From positions 1-64,000 of the forward strand of contig CANOEC010000011.1 of the NCBI GenBank assembly GCA_947564735.1: 64,000 nucleotides of DNA, in the 5' to 3' direction. Every line of letters begins with the position of its first letter. Positions within the stretch are counted from its first letter, which is position 1. A program made the position numbers and the translations under genes. The notes below the pieces were generated by a model, which did no database searches, was not told the origin of the DNA, and saw nothing but the letters and a program-made list of their open reading frames with translations. This DNA is from an uncultured Lachnospiraceae bacterium. Its GTDB lineage: Bacteria > Bacillota > Clostridia > Lachnospirales > Lachnospiraceae. Shown in pieces: positions 52,562 to 62,143 of the stretch.

Positions 52562-53902
52562 TCATAAATACCGTGACAATTTTTCCGCAATGATACCGAC
52601 ATTCTTATAGGTAATCCGTCTGCATACCCAGTCCGTAAATTTACCATATTTGCGACAGAAAAAATTGAACAAGAAATACGCCGCCCGCTGGCTTTTATCC
52701 TCCGGCATTCTCTTGAAAATATTTTTAACGCTGTATATCTGTCTATAAATCCATAGATATCCGTCATACAGCTCCTTCTCTGTCATTTGCGCCGGGCGAA
52801 ATACGACATGCGCCGTATTATACTTGGATAAATCATCGGAAAGGATTCTGCCTTCTTTTCTGAGCCTGTTATACAATTCTGTACCGGGATAGGGCGTTAA
52901 TATATGGGATGTAACCGTTTCAATTTTATTTTTTACAATCCATTCAAGGGTTATTCTGAATGTTTCCGGCGTATCGCCATCCAGACCAAAAACAAAGCTG
53001 GCGTTAATCATAATTCCCCTGTCATGCGCCATTTTAACGGCTTTCTCATATACCTCTATGTTGTTCTGTATTTTGTGGACAGTATGTATCGAGTCCGCCT
53101 GTATGCTCTCAAACCCGACAAACAACCCCTGACAGCCGCTGCGCTTCATCAAATCAAGCAAATCGGCGTCGCATAAAGCATTTAAGGAAACGGCGGCATT
53201 CCATTTGATGTGCAGCGGAATCAGTCTGTTTAAAAATTCCTTAAGCCACGCCGGATTGCCGGCAAAATTATCATCGATGAACATGATATGCTTTGACCCG
53301 ACCGCTTTGATATCCTGCAGGACATCCTCGATTTCACGGTTCATATACATCCTTGCTTTGGCGCTGTTATAACAAAAATCACATCGAAACGGGCAGCCCC
53401 TGCTTGTATGGATCACATTGCAGTATAAATATTGGTCTTTTGACAGAAAATCATATGCCGGCGGTACGATATCCTTCCCCGCAAAATTTTTCTGGCATCT
53501 GTAGATGCTTTTTAAGGTTCCCTCTTTGAAATCTTTGACGATGTCGAGCCACGTTCCCTCCGCCGCTCCGATGCACAATACATCGAAGGCGTCCTTCGGG
53601 ATGGTATCGTGGGCGGTCGTTATATGGATTCCTCCCGCCACGACAATAATGCCCCTGTGCCGGAATTTTTTCGCAATTCTTACCGCTCCCGGCAAGGTAT
53701 CAACGGTAACGGATATCCCGACGATATCGGGATGGTCCGTGTAATCGATACGCTGTATATTTTCATTTTCCAAGGAAACGGTATGCTCCTTCCTGAGAAG
53801 ACTCACAATCGTAAGCAATCCCAAGGGCGGCGCCATATGAAGTTTAAGGTCTGTGTCCATAGGTCGTTTTATCATTTTGGGCTGTATTAATTTGATATAC
53901 AT
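52562..53902 (-). CDS. B12-binding-fold radical SAM protein
   Basis: The 446-residue protein has an N-terminal Rossmann-type B12-binding-like domain (residues 1-140: PPLGLLTIVSLLRKEHTVSL, DIVGISVTVDTLPGA) but lacks the classical DxHxxG motif. A radical SAM core follows with TSRGCPFRCDFCYN (CxxxCxxC) near residue 170, then MFIDDNFAGNP and FVGFESIQADSIHTV. It is close to the BchE/MiaB-like group acting on lipids or cofactors; the substrate is unknown. GGAG lies 6 bases upstream. It follows the 561-residue membrane protein gene by 25 bases and may belong to the BlaI/M56 unit. Confidence 0.87.
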   Translation of the reverse strand: MYIKLIQPKMIKRPMDTDLKLHMAPPLGLLTIVSLLRKEHTVSLENENIQRIDYTDHPDIVGISVTVDTLPGAVRIAKKFRHRGIIVVAGGIHITTAHDTIPKDAFDVLCIGAAEGTWLDIVKDFKEGTLKSIYRCQKNFAGKDIVPPAYDFLSKDQYLYCNVIHTSRGCPFRCDFCYNSAKARMYMNREIEDVLQDIKAVGSKHIMFIDDNFAGNPAWLKEFLNRLIPLHIKWNAAVSLNALCDADLLDLMKRSGCQGLFVGFESIQADSIHTVHKIQNNIEVYEKAVKMAHDRGIMINASFVFGLDGDTPETFRITLEWIVKNKIETVTSHILTPYPGTELYNRLRKEGRILSDDLSKYNTAHVVFRPAQMTEKELYDGYLWIYRQIYSVKNIFKRMPEDKSQRAAYFLFNFFCRKYGKFTDWVCRRITYKNVGIIAEKLSRYL

Positions 53903-53927
53903 CTCAATCTCCGTTCTCTATACCAAG

Positions 53928-55613
53928 TCAGTTTCTGTCACGTAAAAACTCACAAATCCTTTCAATATACATATCTTTTTCCGCTATCTGCTCTGCAACC
54001 TCCATCATCATATCCTCCGCCAGATAAAATTCCTGTTCTCCGGCTAAAAATATTTTCACGCCTGTGCGCGGAACCGTCTTGTCTGCCCCTGCCCTGTAGC
54101 AATAATATGTGACAATTATCACGTCCTGCTTTCCGTCCTCATTGATATCCCGGAAAGCAACTGCCCCAATGTCATCAAATACCCCCATATACCCTACGAT
54201 ATTGTTATCCTCACGAAGATAGGGGAACTGATACAATATCTGTTCTCCTCTGACTAAGAAAAAGGATGCATCCTCAAGGTCATGGAACTGCGGCTTGCAG
54301 GATACAAATGTAACCTCTCCCCAATCTTCCAGCGAAACAGCAAAGCTTTGCTCCGCTATCTTATACGCGTTCACCTTTTCTATTGACCGATAGCCTGCTT
54401 CTTCCGGATAATAATCCGCCGAGTACCCCGCTTCCTCCTCCAGAAAGCTCTGATATCCCATATACAAATAACGTACCGGTGCAATTGCTTCATCCTCCGG
54501 GCAGAATACGGAGATGCTGTAGCCCGCAAAATAATCATCCTTTGCCGAAGGCAGTCTGCTTTCTCCCTTATGGTTCAGATAGCAGATTCCTTCCGACCCA
54601 TGCCATTCGCGCGTTCCATAATACAAAATGCCAAAGCTTTCCTGTCCGTCCCATTTTCCTACCGTTTCCCTTAAGGGCATTGCGGAAACTGCCTCCACAA
54701 GCGGTCCTAAATCCTTCTCAACGTCAAAATCCGCCCCTGCCGCCCCGCCAAGATAAATCGTGATTTCTTCTGAACGGGCAGCATGATATGTGATTAAATA
54801 ACTGTCTGTAAATTGACCGTCTTCATCGAATCCGTACAGCATCGTATCAAATGTCTGGATTGTCCCGTCCGGCGCAAAATGCAGGTTAAAGCTCGTTGCC
54901 AGACATAACGTTTCCGGCAGTTTCACTTTGGTCCTGATATCCTTCAAAATACCGTCTATCCCCGACTCATAAATATTGTCATGCACCAGTACAGCGCTTC
55001 TCTTATCCCGAAGCTCATCCAGATACCATGACAGCTTCCCGTTGTAGGGCACTGCGCTTCTTACAACAAGTGCGCTTCCATACAAGGTGACAATCATCAG
55101 AAAAACGCCTGCCAACAGCCTATACTTCCTTTTTCCCAAAGCATTGACCGCCGATAATTTCAAGTCCAGAAAATCCCTCTCATCCCCGGCAAGTCCCTGT
55201 AGATTTACGACAAGCACAGACCTATTTTTCAAAAAAAGCAGGCAGACATCTTTTTTTCTGACATACCATCTCACATCTTCCGCCTTCACCCCGGAAATGG
55301 CATCCCAAGATTCACTCACTTCCCTTCTTTTGCCATAACAAATCCATAGAAAAAGTCCATAACCAACAGCGCCTATCCACCACGCCAAACAGAGGATTAC
55401 TATCGGTATATTCTTATGCAGCCTGCCAAACTGGCACAAAGAATACAAATGAAACCATGTAATCCCGTAAACAATCAGATTTAACGGTCTTGTCCCCACA
55501 TACCATGCCGTTCTCCAAAAAAGCGGCGTCTTACTATTTTCGTATGACAAGCCCTTTGTATTCCCATGTCCTTCCTTCATCGACTGACTCATATTTTGCC
55601 TTGGTTCCGCCAT
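53928..55613 (-). CDS. Membrane protein of unknown function with a VCBS-like motif
   Basis: The 561-residue protein has two membrane helices near residues 45-95, a cytoplasmic loop resembling YcxB/PH-like modules (VRWYVRKKDVCLLFLKNRSV), a third helix near 165-180 and a large outer part. The outer part ends with DINEDGKQDVIIVTYY, an FG-GAP/VCBS calcium-loop-like motif. There is no enzyme motif. The start at 55613 has GGAGGAA about 9 bases upstream and overlaps the M56 gene by 80 bases, so the two are coupled. It may be a sensor partner of the M56 protein. Confidence 0.75.
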   Translation of the reverse strand: MAEPRQNMSQSMKEGHGNTKGLSYENSKTPLFWRTAWYVGTRPLNLIVYGITWFHLYSLCQFGRLHKNIPIVILCLAWWIGAVGYGLFLWICYGKRREVSESWDAISGVKAEDVRWYVRKKDVCLLFLKNRSVLVVNLQGLAGDERDFLDLKLSAVNALGKRKYRLLAGVFLMIVTLYGSALVVRSAVPYNGKLSWYLDELRDKRSAVLVHDNIYESGIDGILKDIRTKVKLPETLCLATSFNLHFAPDGTIQTFDTMLYGFDEDGQFTDSYLITYHAARSEEITIYLGGAAGADFDVEKDLGPLVEAVSAMPLRETVGKWDGQESFGILYYGTREWHGSEGICYLNHKGESRLPSAKDDYFAGYSISVFCPEDEAIAPVRYLYMGYQSFLEEEAGYSADYYPEEAGYRSIEKVNAYKIAEQSFAVSLEDWGEVTFVSCKPQFHDLEDASFFLVRGEQILYQFPYLREDNNIVGYMGVFDDIGAVAFRDINEDGKQDVIIVTYYCYRAGADKTVPRTGVKIFLAGEQEFYLAEDMMMEVAEQIAEKDMYIERICEFLRDRN

Positions 55614-57897
55614 ATTCAGAGTATTCCTCCATTCCTATATACAGACACAAAATACCATCCCTCATCTGGGGCGCATAAGCCTGCGTATAATACTGCGGCA
55701 CATCCGTAAGCATCTGCAGTTCCCATGTTTTCCCGCCATCCTGCGTCCGCCAGATATCCGGTTCTTCCGAACCCTGCATGGTCATAAATCCTATCCTGTT
55801 ATTCAAAAACACAGCGTCCGTCGTCAGTAAATGACCTTCCCTGAGCATATCCGGCACCACCCCCGAATACTGCCATGACCTTCCTCCATCCTCTGTACAG
55901 AACAAAAATGTCATTTCATCCCGGACAACACGTTCCCCTGTAATAATCAAAAATCCCTCCTGCCCGTTTTCCGGAAAATCAATAAATAGTTTCCTGCCCC
56001 CGAAAAACTTGGTTGTCACCACGGATTTCTGAAAGCTCCGGCTCTCCTCGTCATAAAAAACAACGGAAAACGGCACCTTGCTGTCCCCGCCGTATGCAAA
56101 TATAATCTTCTTCTCATCCACCTGATAGCTGCCGGGCTGCAGGGAGGTCAGTTCCCCCTCCATCTCATCCCCTCTTTCAAAAAGCTCTTCCAAGGTAACC
56201 GGCACTTCCCTCCACACACCGTCCCCTCCGCTTACCTGCAAAACGTCTCCGCTGGTATCTATCTGATATGCATTTTCGTTCATGCCTGCCAAAACGGGGC
56301 GATTATCTATGGAATAAACCAAATCAACTTTTGGCATATCGGAAAAATCCGCCTGCGCGTATCTCTCCGTATAAGCCTGCAGCACATCTTCCGTCTTGGC
56401 GATTCCTTCAACCTCAAACACATAGTCCTGCACCATACGAATCCGCAGCGTCCAGTCAAAATATGCATAATAGCCGCTCTTTTCATGGGCAATCTGCGCC
56501 CTGTCTTTTAACTCCTGCGGAAACTTGGCAAGCTCACTTTCCTCGTATCCGATAGCATACTTACAGATGACCGCAAAGACCGCTTCCTCCCTATCTCCCG
56601 CAAGCAATCTGCTATATACCGGCTCAGCTACGGTATACCACGAATCTTCCCCACTCTGCCATGCCGCCTTACTCTGATCCTCAAAATACAAAACATACCG
56701 CTGTAACAGCATGGGAACGGCATCGCCATAATGATCCGCATCCTGCAGCCTGACCTGCCACGGACCCTCGGCTTCATAGGGAAGTTCCGCATACTCTTTC
56801 CATTCGTAAACATCTTCTCTGTTCCGCTCAAGAAAGTATGCGTCCTCAGAAACAGGCTCCAGCTTTATCATCTCGTCGATTGCCGTCTGTGTGAAACTTT
56901 CCGGCAGACTATATCCTTCATAAATAGACGTTTCCGCCATTTCGGCTTCTCTTCCTGCCAGATAACTCTCATAGAATCCGCCGCCAATGCGATATAGACT
57001 AAGCGCCGCCTCCAGCAATAAAATCCCGATTGCACAGTATGCCGTCACATCCCATCTTTTATCCTCCCTCATAATTGCAGAGATTCTTGCCTTCATCATC
57101 TGCTTCCCATGGTAAAAAAACGAGCACAGCTCGTTTGCGAGATTCGCTTCGCGAACTCGTGAATAAACGCAGGAATTTCCCATTATATTAAAATAGGTTG
57201 AATACGCCTGCCCTTTCACCTTCCCCATCTTGATACATTCTAACAGCGCATGCGCATACTCTTCTCTGTCAGACAGGTCTTTCCCTGCCACTACCGCTTC
57301 ATCGCAGGCAACCTCCACATCCCGGTAACTGACTGCCTTTATCAGATACATAAGCGGCTGAAACCACAAAAGCGACTGCATGAACAACATAAACAATTTA
57401 TAGAGCATATCCCTATGCCGCATATGGGTACATTCATGCAAAAAAATAAAATGCAGCACCTGCGCACGATATTCCCTATCCGGTACTATCAAAATAGGTT
57501 TGCGAAAACCAATCAGAAACGGTTCTCTTGCTTCCTTACTCCGATAGAGAAAAGACCGTTCGCTCCTCCCTCCATGCAGCCCCGTCTCCATCACAGCCGC
57601 CGCCAGACTCTCCCGGACTTCCGTTTCCGACACCATACTTAACCGGTTGATACAACGTCTGCGAAACCGTACATAACTCCAATCATGCAGCGCCATGATA
57701 AGGACTGCCAATAGAAGCCAGATAACTACCGCCAGCCTTTTCCAATGAAGATAGCACAGATAGGGCAGACCCAGACGATCCACAATCCGGTTCACAAAAT
57801 AGTCCAGTCTGACACTTTTTTCCAACAAAAGTACATGCCACAGTAAAAGCTGCAACGCCAAAACCGCCCATATCGCTTTTCTCCATTTTGCCCGCAT
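55534..57897 (-). CDS. M56 metalloprotease sensor fused to BNR/YCF48-like repeats
   Basis: This 787-residue BlaR1-like protein has membrane helices at about residues 10-30 and 50-70, an M56 motif FIFLHECTHMRHRD near residue 150, VEVACDEAVV, and a further helix near 300. The outer part ends in repeats with Asp-box features: EDGGRSWQYSG, QDGGKTWELQM and DEGRTWEYKG. These form a BNR/YCF48-like propeller, unusual for a BlaR1 relative. Around residues 253-266 the protein has an extra SRVREANLANEL encoded by two hairpins. The start at 57897 follows GGAGG by 10 bases. Confidence 0.87.
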   Translation of the reverse strand: MRAKWRKAIWAVLALQLLLWHVLLLEKSVRLDYFVNRIVDRLGLPYLCYLHWKRLAVVIWLLLAVLIMALHDWSYVRFRRRCINRLSMVSETEVRESLAAAVMETGLHGGRSERSFLYRSKEAREPFLIGFRKPILIVPDREYRAQVLHFIFLHECTHMRHRDMLYKLFMLFMQSLLWFQPLMYLIKAVSYRDVEVACDEAVVAGKDLSDREEYAHALLECIKMGKVKGQAYSTYFNIMGNSCVYSRVREANLANELCSFFYHGKQMMKARISAIMREDKRWDVTAYCAIGILLLEAALSLYRIGGGFYESYLAGREAEMAETSIYEGYSLPESFTQTAIDEMIKLEPVSEDAYFLERNREDVYEWKEYAELPYEAEGPWQVRLQDADHYGDAVPMLLQRYVLYFEDQSKAAWQSGEDSWYTVAEPVYSRLLAGDREEAVFAVICKYAIGYEESELAKFPQELKDRAQIAHEKSGYYAYFDWTLRIRMVQDYVFEVEGIAKTEDVLQAYTERYAQADFSDMPKVDLVYSIDNRPVLAGMNENAYQIDTSGDVLQVSGGDGVWREVPVTLEELFERGDEMEGELTSLQPGSYQVDEKKIIFAYGGDSKVPFSVVFYDEESRSFQKSVVTTKFFGGRKLFIDFPENGQEGFLIITGERVVRDEMTFLFCTEDGGRSWQYSGVVPDMLREGHLLTTDAVFLNNRIGFMTMQGSEEPDIWRTQDGGKTWELQMLTDVPQYYTQAYAPQMRDGILCLYIGMEEYSEYGGTKAKYESVDEGRTWEYKGLVIRK
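57120..57159. repeat. Tandem hairpin pair inside the M56 gene
   Basis: ACGAGC-ACA-GCTCGT is followed by CGAGATTCGC-TTC-GCGAACTCG (one bulged A). Both have the GC-(3)-GC tip seen in the intergenic hairpins. On the coding strand they are read in frame as about a dozen extra residues. Relatives from memory lack this stretch before the FFYHGKQMMKARI region. Confidence 0.65.
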
Positions 57898-57916
57898 AAT
57901 CCGCCATCCTCCATAC

Positions 57917-57931
57917 ATCTGCTCCGCAGAT
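57917..57931. repeat. Perfect hairpin between blaI and M56 gene
   Basis: ATCTGC pairs with GCAGAT around TCC. The same 15 bases are present in the hairpin at 35511-35527. Confidence 0.65.
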
Positions 57932-57950
57932 ACCCGTCTGCAGCTTTCTT

Positions 57951-58340
57951 TTATCTGTGCTCCTGCCCAGTCTGCGTATCCGGACGCATCTTTTGAATAA
58001 ACGTCTCCAGTTCCTCTATCTCTTCAGAGGAGAGCCCTTCGCCGTCATACAATGCCGACACAAAATTTTTTAAAGAATTTCGATACATCTTCCGCAAAAT
58101 ATTTCTGCTTTCTTTTTGCAGATATTCCTCTTCTTTTACAAGCGGAGTATACCAATTGACTTTCCCGATTTTCTCCACACTGACAAACCCTTTTGTCTCC
58201 AGACGGTTCAGAAAGGATAAAATTGTGGGCGCAGCTACATTCTTTTTGAGACGCTCTTCAATCTCCATCCTGTTGACTGGTCTGTCATAGCCCCATATAA
58301 CCATCATAATTTCCAGTTCCGATTCCGGCAGTCTTTTCAT
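57951..58340 (-). CDS. BlaI/MecI-family repressor (second copy)
   Basis: The 129-residue winged-helix repressor has LPESELEIMMVIWGYDRPVN, then APTILSFLNRLETKGFVSVE and the wing KVNWYTPLV. The tail EGLSSEEIEELETFIQKM is typical of the family. AGAGG lies about 6 bases upstream of the ATG. It is followed by the BNR-type M56 gene after 53 bases. Two direct repeats in its promoter (58423-58466) are the likely binding sites. Confidence 0.93.
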   Translation of the reverse strand: MKRLPESELEIMMVIWGYDRPVNRMEIEERLKKNVAAPTILSFLNRLETKGFVSVEKIGKVNWYTPLVKEEEYLQKESRNILRKMYRNSLKNFVSALYDGEGLSSEEIEELETFIQKMRPDTQTGQEHR

Positions 58341-58422
58341 AATAACCTCTCTATTCCAGAGTGCTTATGCGATAGGCGACGCAAATTTCAAATTTGCCTC
58401 TGCCATCACTACTCTTATTTTT

Positions 58423-58466
58423 TACATTTGCCTAAATTCATTATATATATTCTACAATTGCCTAAA
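58423..58466 (-). promoter_or_regulatory. Two direct repeats around the -10, likely BlaI operator
   Basis: TACATTTGCCTAAA (58423-58436) and TACAATTGCCTAAA (58453-58466) are 13/14 identical and exactly 30 bases apart, about three helical turns. On the minus strand TATAAT lies between them, upstream of blaI. The layout suits a repressor that blocks RNA polymerase. Confidence 0.65.
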
Positions 58467-58591
58467 AAGTGTGTCAAGATGAAGATTACAAAAGGTTCTC
58501 TGCCCATCCGAATCCTGTCAAATAAAAAGAGGGACGGCAGGATAATTCCTCATTTATCACCGCTGTCCCAACTCTCTTTTTATATTCTTTA

Positions 58592-59041
58592 TTACTTTAT
58601 CTCATCCTTATACTTCTCATACAGCTCCATCATCTTATCCATATCCTCATCGGATATGCTGTTTTGCAGATATTGTTCCACCTGCGAGATGGATTCGCTG
58701 TTGACGCCGTCGCCCACAATATCCATGACGTCTGACAAGGTATCTTTGTCGGCATATTTCTCAATAATCTCCGTCGCTTCCTTCTTATCCGATTCATCCA
58801 TATTGTTGACAATCTCTTTCGCCTTTTCCGCCGCCTGCGGATTCCCTGTGCTCTCCAAAGCCTTCTGGATTGCCTGCTCCATGACCTGTTCCGTCACTTT
58901 CTCAGCAACTGCGGACTTAATCCCATCCGTCAGATTCCCCCGAAACATCCCGATCAGAATCACCACACAGACGATAATAACAAGGCTTAGGAATATTATC
59001 ATTCCCATGCCCTTCTTCTTTTTCTTTCTGCGCCTACTCAT
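58592..59041 (-). CDS. Small membrane-anchored protein of unknown function
   Basis: The 149-residue protein starts with a run of Arg and Lys, then one membrane helix (MIIFLSLVIIVCVVILIGMF) near residues 14-33. The rest is an acidic helical domain with Met-rich repeats (DVMDIVGDGVNSESISQVEQ; DEDMDKMMELYEKYKDEIK). No family is recognised. It follows ackA by 14 bases, has AAGGAAGAG upstream, and is likely made together with acetate kinase. Confidence 0.75.
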   Translation of the reverse strand: MSRRRKKKKKGMGMIIFLSLVIIVCVVILIGMFRGNLTDGIKSAVAEKVTEQVMEQAIQKALESTGNPQAAEKAKEIVNNMDESDKKEATEIIEKYADKDTLSDVMDIVGDGVNSESISQVEQYLQNSISDEDMDKMMELYEKYKDEIK

Positions 59042-59055
59042 AATGTCTCTTCCTT

Positions 59056-60255
59056 CTACGCTCTCACCAGACGCACGGTCTCCCTCGCGATGGCAAGTTC
59101 TTCGTTGGTAGGAATCACCATCGTGGTAACTTTCGCGCCTTCATCGGAAAGAATGACCTCCTCACCGCGAAGCTTATTCTTCTCCGGGTCGATATTGGTT
59201 CCAAGATAGCCAAGATATTCTCCAATCAATTCCCTTGCCTCGGCATTATTCTCCCCGACGCCTGCCGTAAATACAATCACATCTACGCCGTTCATCGCTG
59301 CCGTATAGGCGCCGATATATTTTGCCACGCGGTAGGCATATGTTTCCAATGCCGTCTTCGCCGCTTCATTTCCCTGTGCCTTCGCTTCCGCCAAATCGCG
59401 GAAATCACTGGATACACCGCCGGATAAGCCGAGCACTCCCGATTTTTTATTACATACATCAATCACTTCTGCCGCGCTGATGCCTTCCTTCTCGGCAATA
59501 AACGTAATAATTGCCGGATCCAGATCGCCGGAGCGCGTTCCCATGATTAACCCTTCTAAGGGCGTCAGTCCCATAGACGTATCGACGGACTCCCCATATT
59601 TTACCGCAGACACCGATGCACCATTGCCAAGATGACATACGATAATCTTCAAATCCTTAATATCTTTTCCAAGAATCTGCGCGGCACGTTTGGATACGAA
59701 ATCATGGCTTGTGCCGTGGAACCCGTAACGGCGCACTTTGTAATCCTCATAGTAAGAAAGCGGAAGTCCATATAAATATGCCTTCTTCGGCATGGTCTGA
59801 TGAAACGCCGTATCAAACACACCCACCATCGGCACATCCGGCATAATCTCTTTGCAGGAATTAATTCCAATCAGGTTTGCCGGATTGTGAAGCGGTGCAA
59901 GGTCGTTACACTGCTCAATCACCTCAAGCACTTCCTCGTCCAATACAACAGAACTTGCAAATTTCTCACCGCCGTGCACAATACGATGTCCGACCGCATC
60001 AATCTCCTCAAGCGACTGAATCACCCCTACCTGCGGGTCAGTAAGCTTCTCAATCACCAGCTTCACAGCCGCCGTGTGATTCGGCATATCCGCCTCTGTT
60101 TTCACTTTGTCACCGCCCGCAGGCTGATGAACAATGGCGCTGCCATCGATTCCAATCCTCTCGCACAAACCTTTTGCCAATACATCTTCCGACTCGCTGT
60201 CAATCAACTGATATTTCAGCGAAGAAGAACCACAATTAATAACCAGAACATTCAT
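59056..60255 (-). CDS. ackA: Acetate kinase
   Basis: The 399-residue enzyme makes ATP and acetate from acetyl phosphate in fermentation. It has signature [15 protein letters not shown] at the N-terminus, [11 protein letters not shown] near residue 90, FDTAFH near 148, [13 protein letters not shown] and [12 protein letters not shown]. The length is typical. The start at 60255 is chosen because GAGGG lies 10 bases upstream and the protein then begins [11 protein letters not shown]. No pta gene is next to it, although ackA often follows pta. Confidence 0.96.
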   Translation of the reverse strand: MNVLVINCGSSSLKYQLIDSESEDVLAKGLCERIGIDGSAIVHQPAGGDKVKTEADMPNHTAAVKLVIEKLTDPQVGVIQSLEEIDAVGHRIVHGGEKFASSVVLDEEVLEVIEQCNDLAPLHNPANLIGINSCKEIMPDVPMVGVFDTAFHQTMPKKAYLYGLPLSYYEDYKVRRYGFHGTSHDFVSKRAAQILGKDIKDLKIIVCHLGNGASVSAVKYGESVDTSMGLTPLEGLIMGTRSGDLDPAIITFIAEKEGISAAEVIDVCNKKSGVLGLSGGVSSDFRDLAEAKAQGNEAAKTALETYAYRVAKYIGAYTAAMNGVDVIVFTAGVGENNAEARELIGEYLGYLGTNIDPEKNKLRGEEVILSDEGAKVTTMVIPTNEELAIARETVRLVRA

Positions 60256-60329
60256 TGTTATCATTCCCTCTTTTCTTTTCTAAGATATACGGCTTACGAA
60301 TAACCGCTTTCTATTTTTATCATAGCACT

Positions 60330-60358
60330 ATTATACGACGTATACATGCAAAATTGAA
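60330..60358 (-). promoter_or_regulatory. Probable ackA promoter
   Basis: On the minus strand TTCAAT, 17 bases, TATAAT, about 75 bases before the ackA start. Confidence 0.5.
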
Positions 60359-60384
60359 ACCTTTTCTCCACAGACAGCCAGAAA

Positions 60385-61815
60385 TTAGTAGGCTCTTCCC
60401 CAGTAAACCATCTTCTTAGCAGGTTTCCCACAGCATACGCATGTGTCTCCAATCTGCTCCTGCTCAAAAGGCATACAACGGCTTGTCACAGCAAGCTCTT
60501 CCTTAATCTTATCCTCACAATCCTGTTCGCCGCACCACATCGCTTTGACAAAGCCGGACTTCTCCGTAAACAATTTGCGGAATTCATCCATGTTCTTTGC
60601 TTCATAGGTATGGGCATCTCTATGGGCTCTCGCACGCTCTAACATCTCCGTCTGCATTCTATCAAGAATCTCTCCTGCTTTTACTTCCAGTTCATCCAGA
60701 GAAACCTCGATCTTTTCTCCCGTATCGCGGCGACAGATAACACACTTATTCGCCTCGATGTCCTTTGGTCCGATTTCCACACGGATTGGGATGCCCCGCA
60801 TCTCCTGCTCTGAAAATTTCCAACCGGGACTCTTATCCGCATCATCCACTTTCACGCGGAAGTTACCAAGCTTATCTCTTAATTCGTACGCCTTATCCAG
60901 CACGCCTTCTTTTTTCTGCTGGATAGGGATAATCATAATCTGTGTAGGCGCAATTCTGGGAGGCAGCACAAGTCCGGAATTGTCTCCGTGTACCATAATC
61001 ACCGCGCCAATCAGACGGGTCGTCGTACCCCATGAAGTCTGGTGCACATATTTGAGCGTATTGTCTTTGTCTGTAAACTGGATACCGAATGCCTTGGCAA
61101 AACCGTCGCCGAAATTATGGCTCGTACCGGACTGCAATGCCTTACCGTCATGCATCAATGCCTCAATCGTGTAGGTTGCCGTTGCGCCTGCAAATTTTTC
61201 TTTGTCCGTCTTACGACCCTTGATGACAGGAATCGCCAGCACCGTCTCGCAAAACTCCGCGTAGACATTCAACATCTGGATTGTCCTCGCCTCCGCTTCC
61301 TCTGCAGTCGCGTGCGCGGTATGTCCCTCCTGCCATAAAAACTCGCGGCTCCGCAGGAAAGGTCTTGTTTCCTTCTCCCAGCGGACGACAGAACACCACT
61401 GATTGCACACCTGAGGCAAATCACGGTAAGACTGTACCACGTTTTTATAGTAATCACAGAATAGCGTCTCCGACGTAGGTCTGACGCACAGTCTCTCCTG
61501 CAAAGGCTGCATACCCCCATGTGTCACCCAAGCTACCTCCGGCGCAAATCCTTCCACATGATCCTTCTCTTTATTCAGAAGACTCTCAGGAATAAACATA
61601 GGCAGATATACGTTCTGTACTCCTGTCGCCTTAAACATCGCATCCATCTGCTGTTGAATCAGCTCCCATATGGCATATCCCGCCGGCTTAAATACCATGC
61701 ATCCTTTAATGCTTGTGTAATCCAGCAGTTCCGCTTTCTTCACCACATCGGTGTACCACTGCGCGAAATCATCTTCCATGGACGTAATTGCTTCTACTAA
61801 TTTCTTGTCAGCCAT
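60385..61815 (-). CDS. proS: Prolyl-tRNA synthetase (short, archaeal/eukaryotic-like type)
   Basis: This 476-residue class II synthetase charges tRNA-Pro. Class II motif 2 is seen as [20 protein letters not shown] near residue 140-160 and motif 3 as [19 protein letters not shown] near residue 270. The anticodon-binding domain and a C-terminal zinc-like domain with [10 protein letters not shown] and MVYWGRAY end the protein. It has no editing insert, as usual for the short ProS type. The start at 61815 has AAGGAGGAG 7 bases upstream; the leader before it is a T-box. Controlled by uncharged tRNA-Pro. Confidence 0.96.
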   Translation of the reverse strand: MADKKLVEAITSMEDDFAQWYTDVVKKAELLDYTSIKGCMVFKPAGYAIWELIQQQMDAMFKATGVQNVYLPMFIPESLLNKEKDHVEGFAPEVAWVTHGGMQPLQERLCVRPTSETLFCDYYKNVVQSYRDLPQVCNQWCSVVRWEKETRPFLRSREFLWQEGHTAHATAEEAEARTIQMLNVYAEFCETVLAIPVIKGRKTDKEKFAGATATYTIEALMHDGKALQSGTSHNFGDGFAKAFGIQFTDKDNTLKYVHQTSWGTTTRLIGAVIMVHGDNSGLVLPPRIAPTQIMIIPIQQKKEGVLDKAYELRDKLGNFRVKVDDADKSPGWKFSEQEMRGIPIRVEIGPKDIEANKCVICRRDTGEKIEVSLDELEVKAGEILDRMQTEMLERARAHRDAHTYEAKNMDEFRKLFTEKSGFVKAMWCGEQDCEDKIKEELAVTSRCMPFEQEQIGDTCVCCGKPAKKMVYWGRAY

Positions 61816-61849
61816 TTTTTGTCTCCTCCTTCTTATGAAACATACTTTA

Positions 61850-62138
61850 CCAAAATACAAAAACCGCCAAAATTCCCATCCCAAAAGGGACCGAAATCTC
61901 GGCGGTACCACCCTGATTAACATATTTTATATGCTCTGCTTCTCATACCGTTATCGCCGGTGCTACGCTGCGCTCATCACGCAGGACTCCGAGTCCGGTT
62001 CCGGATACTTCCCGTAAGAGCCTTCCACCATCAGCCCTCTCTCTGTAACGTTTCCCATCCGTACTATTCTCTTCTTCGCCACGTTTATTCCTCTGATAAC
62101 CGCTCTCCACTTATATATCGGCGAAAGCGTTATATTTT
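61850..62138 (-). promoter_or_regulatory. T-box riboswitch leader of proS
   Basis: On the minus strand the conserved T-box AGGGTGGTACCGCC lies at 61901-61914. It overlaps a terminator whose arms are ACCGCC...GGCGGT followed by TTTTTG (61856-61907). Upstream are a CAGAGAG element near 62046 and a candidate Pro specifier CCG in GGAACCGGACTC at 61996-61998. Uncharged tRNA-Pro should let transcription continue into proS. Confidence 0.88.
61856..61907 (-). terminator. Terminator stem of the proS T-box
   Basis: On the minus strand ACCGCCGAGATTTCGGTCCC (61888-61907) pairs with GGGATGGGAATTTTGGCGGT and is followed by TTTTTG. The 5' arm overlaps the T-box bases used in the antiterminator. Confidence 0.85.
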
Positions 62139-62143
62139 TATTT

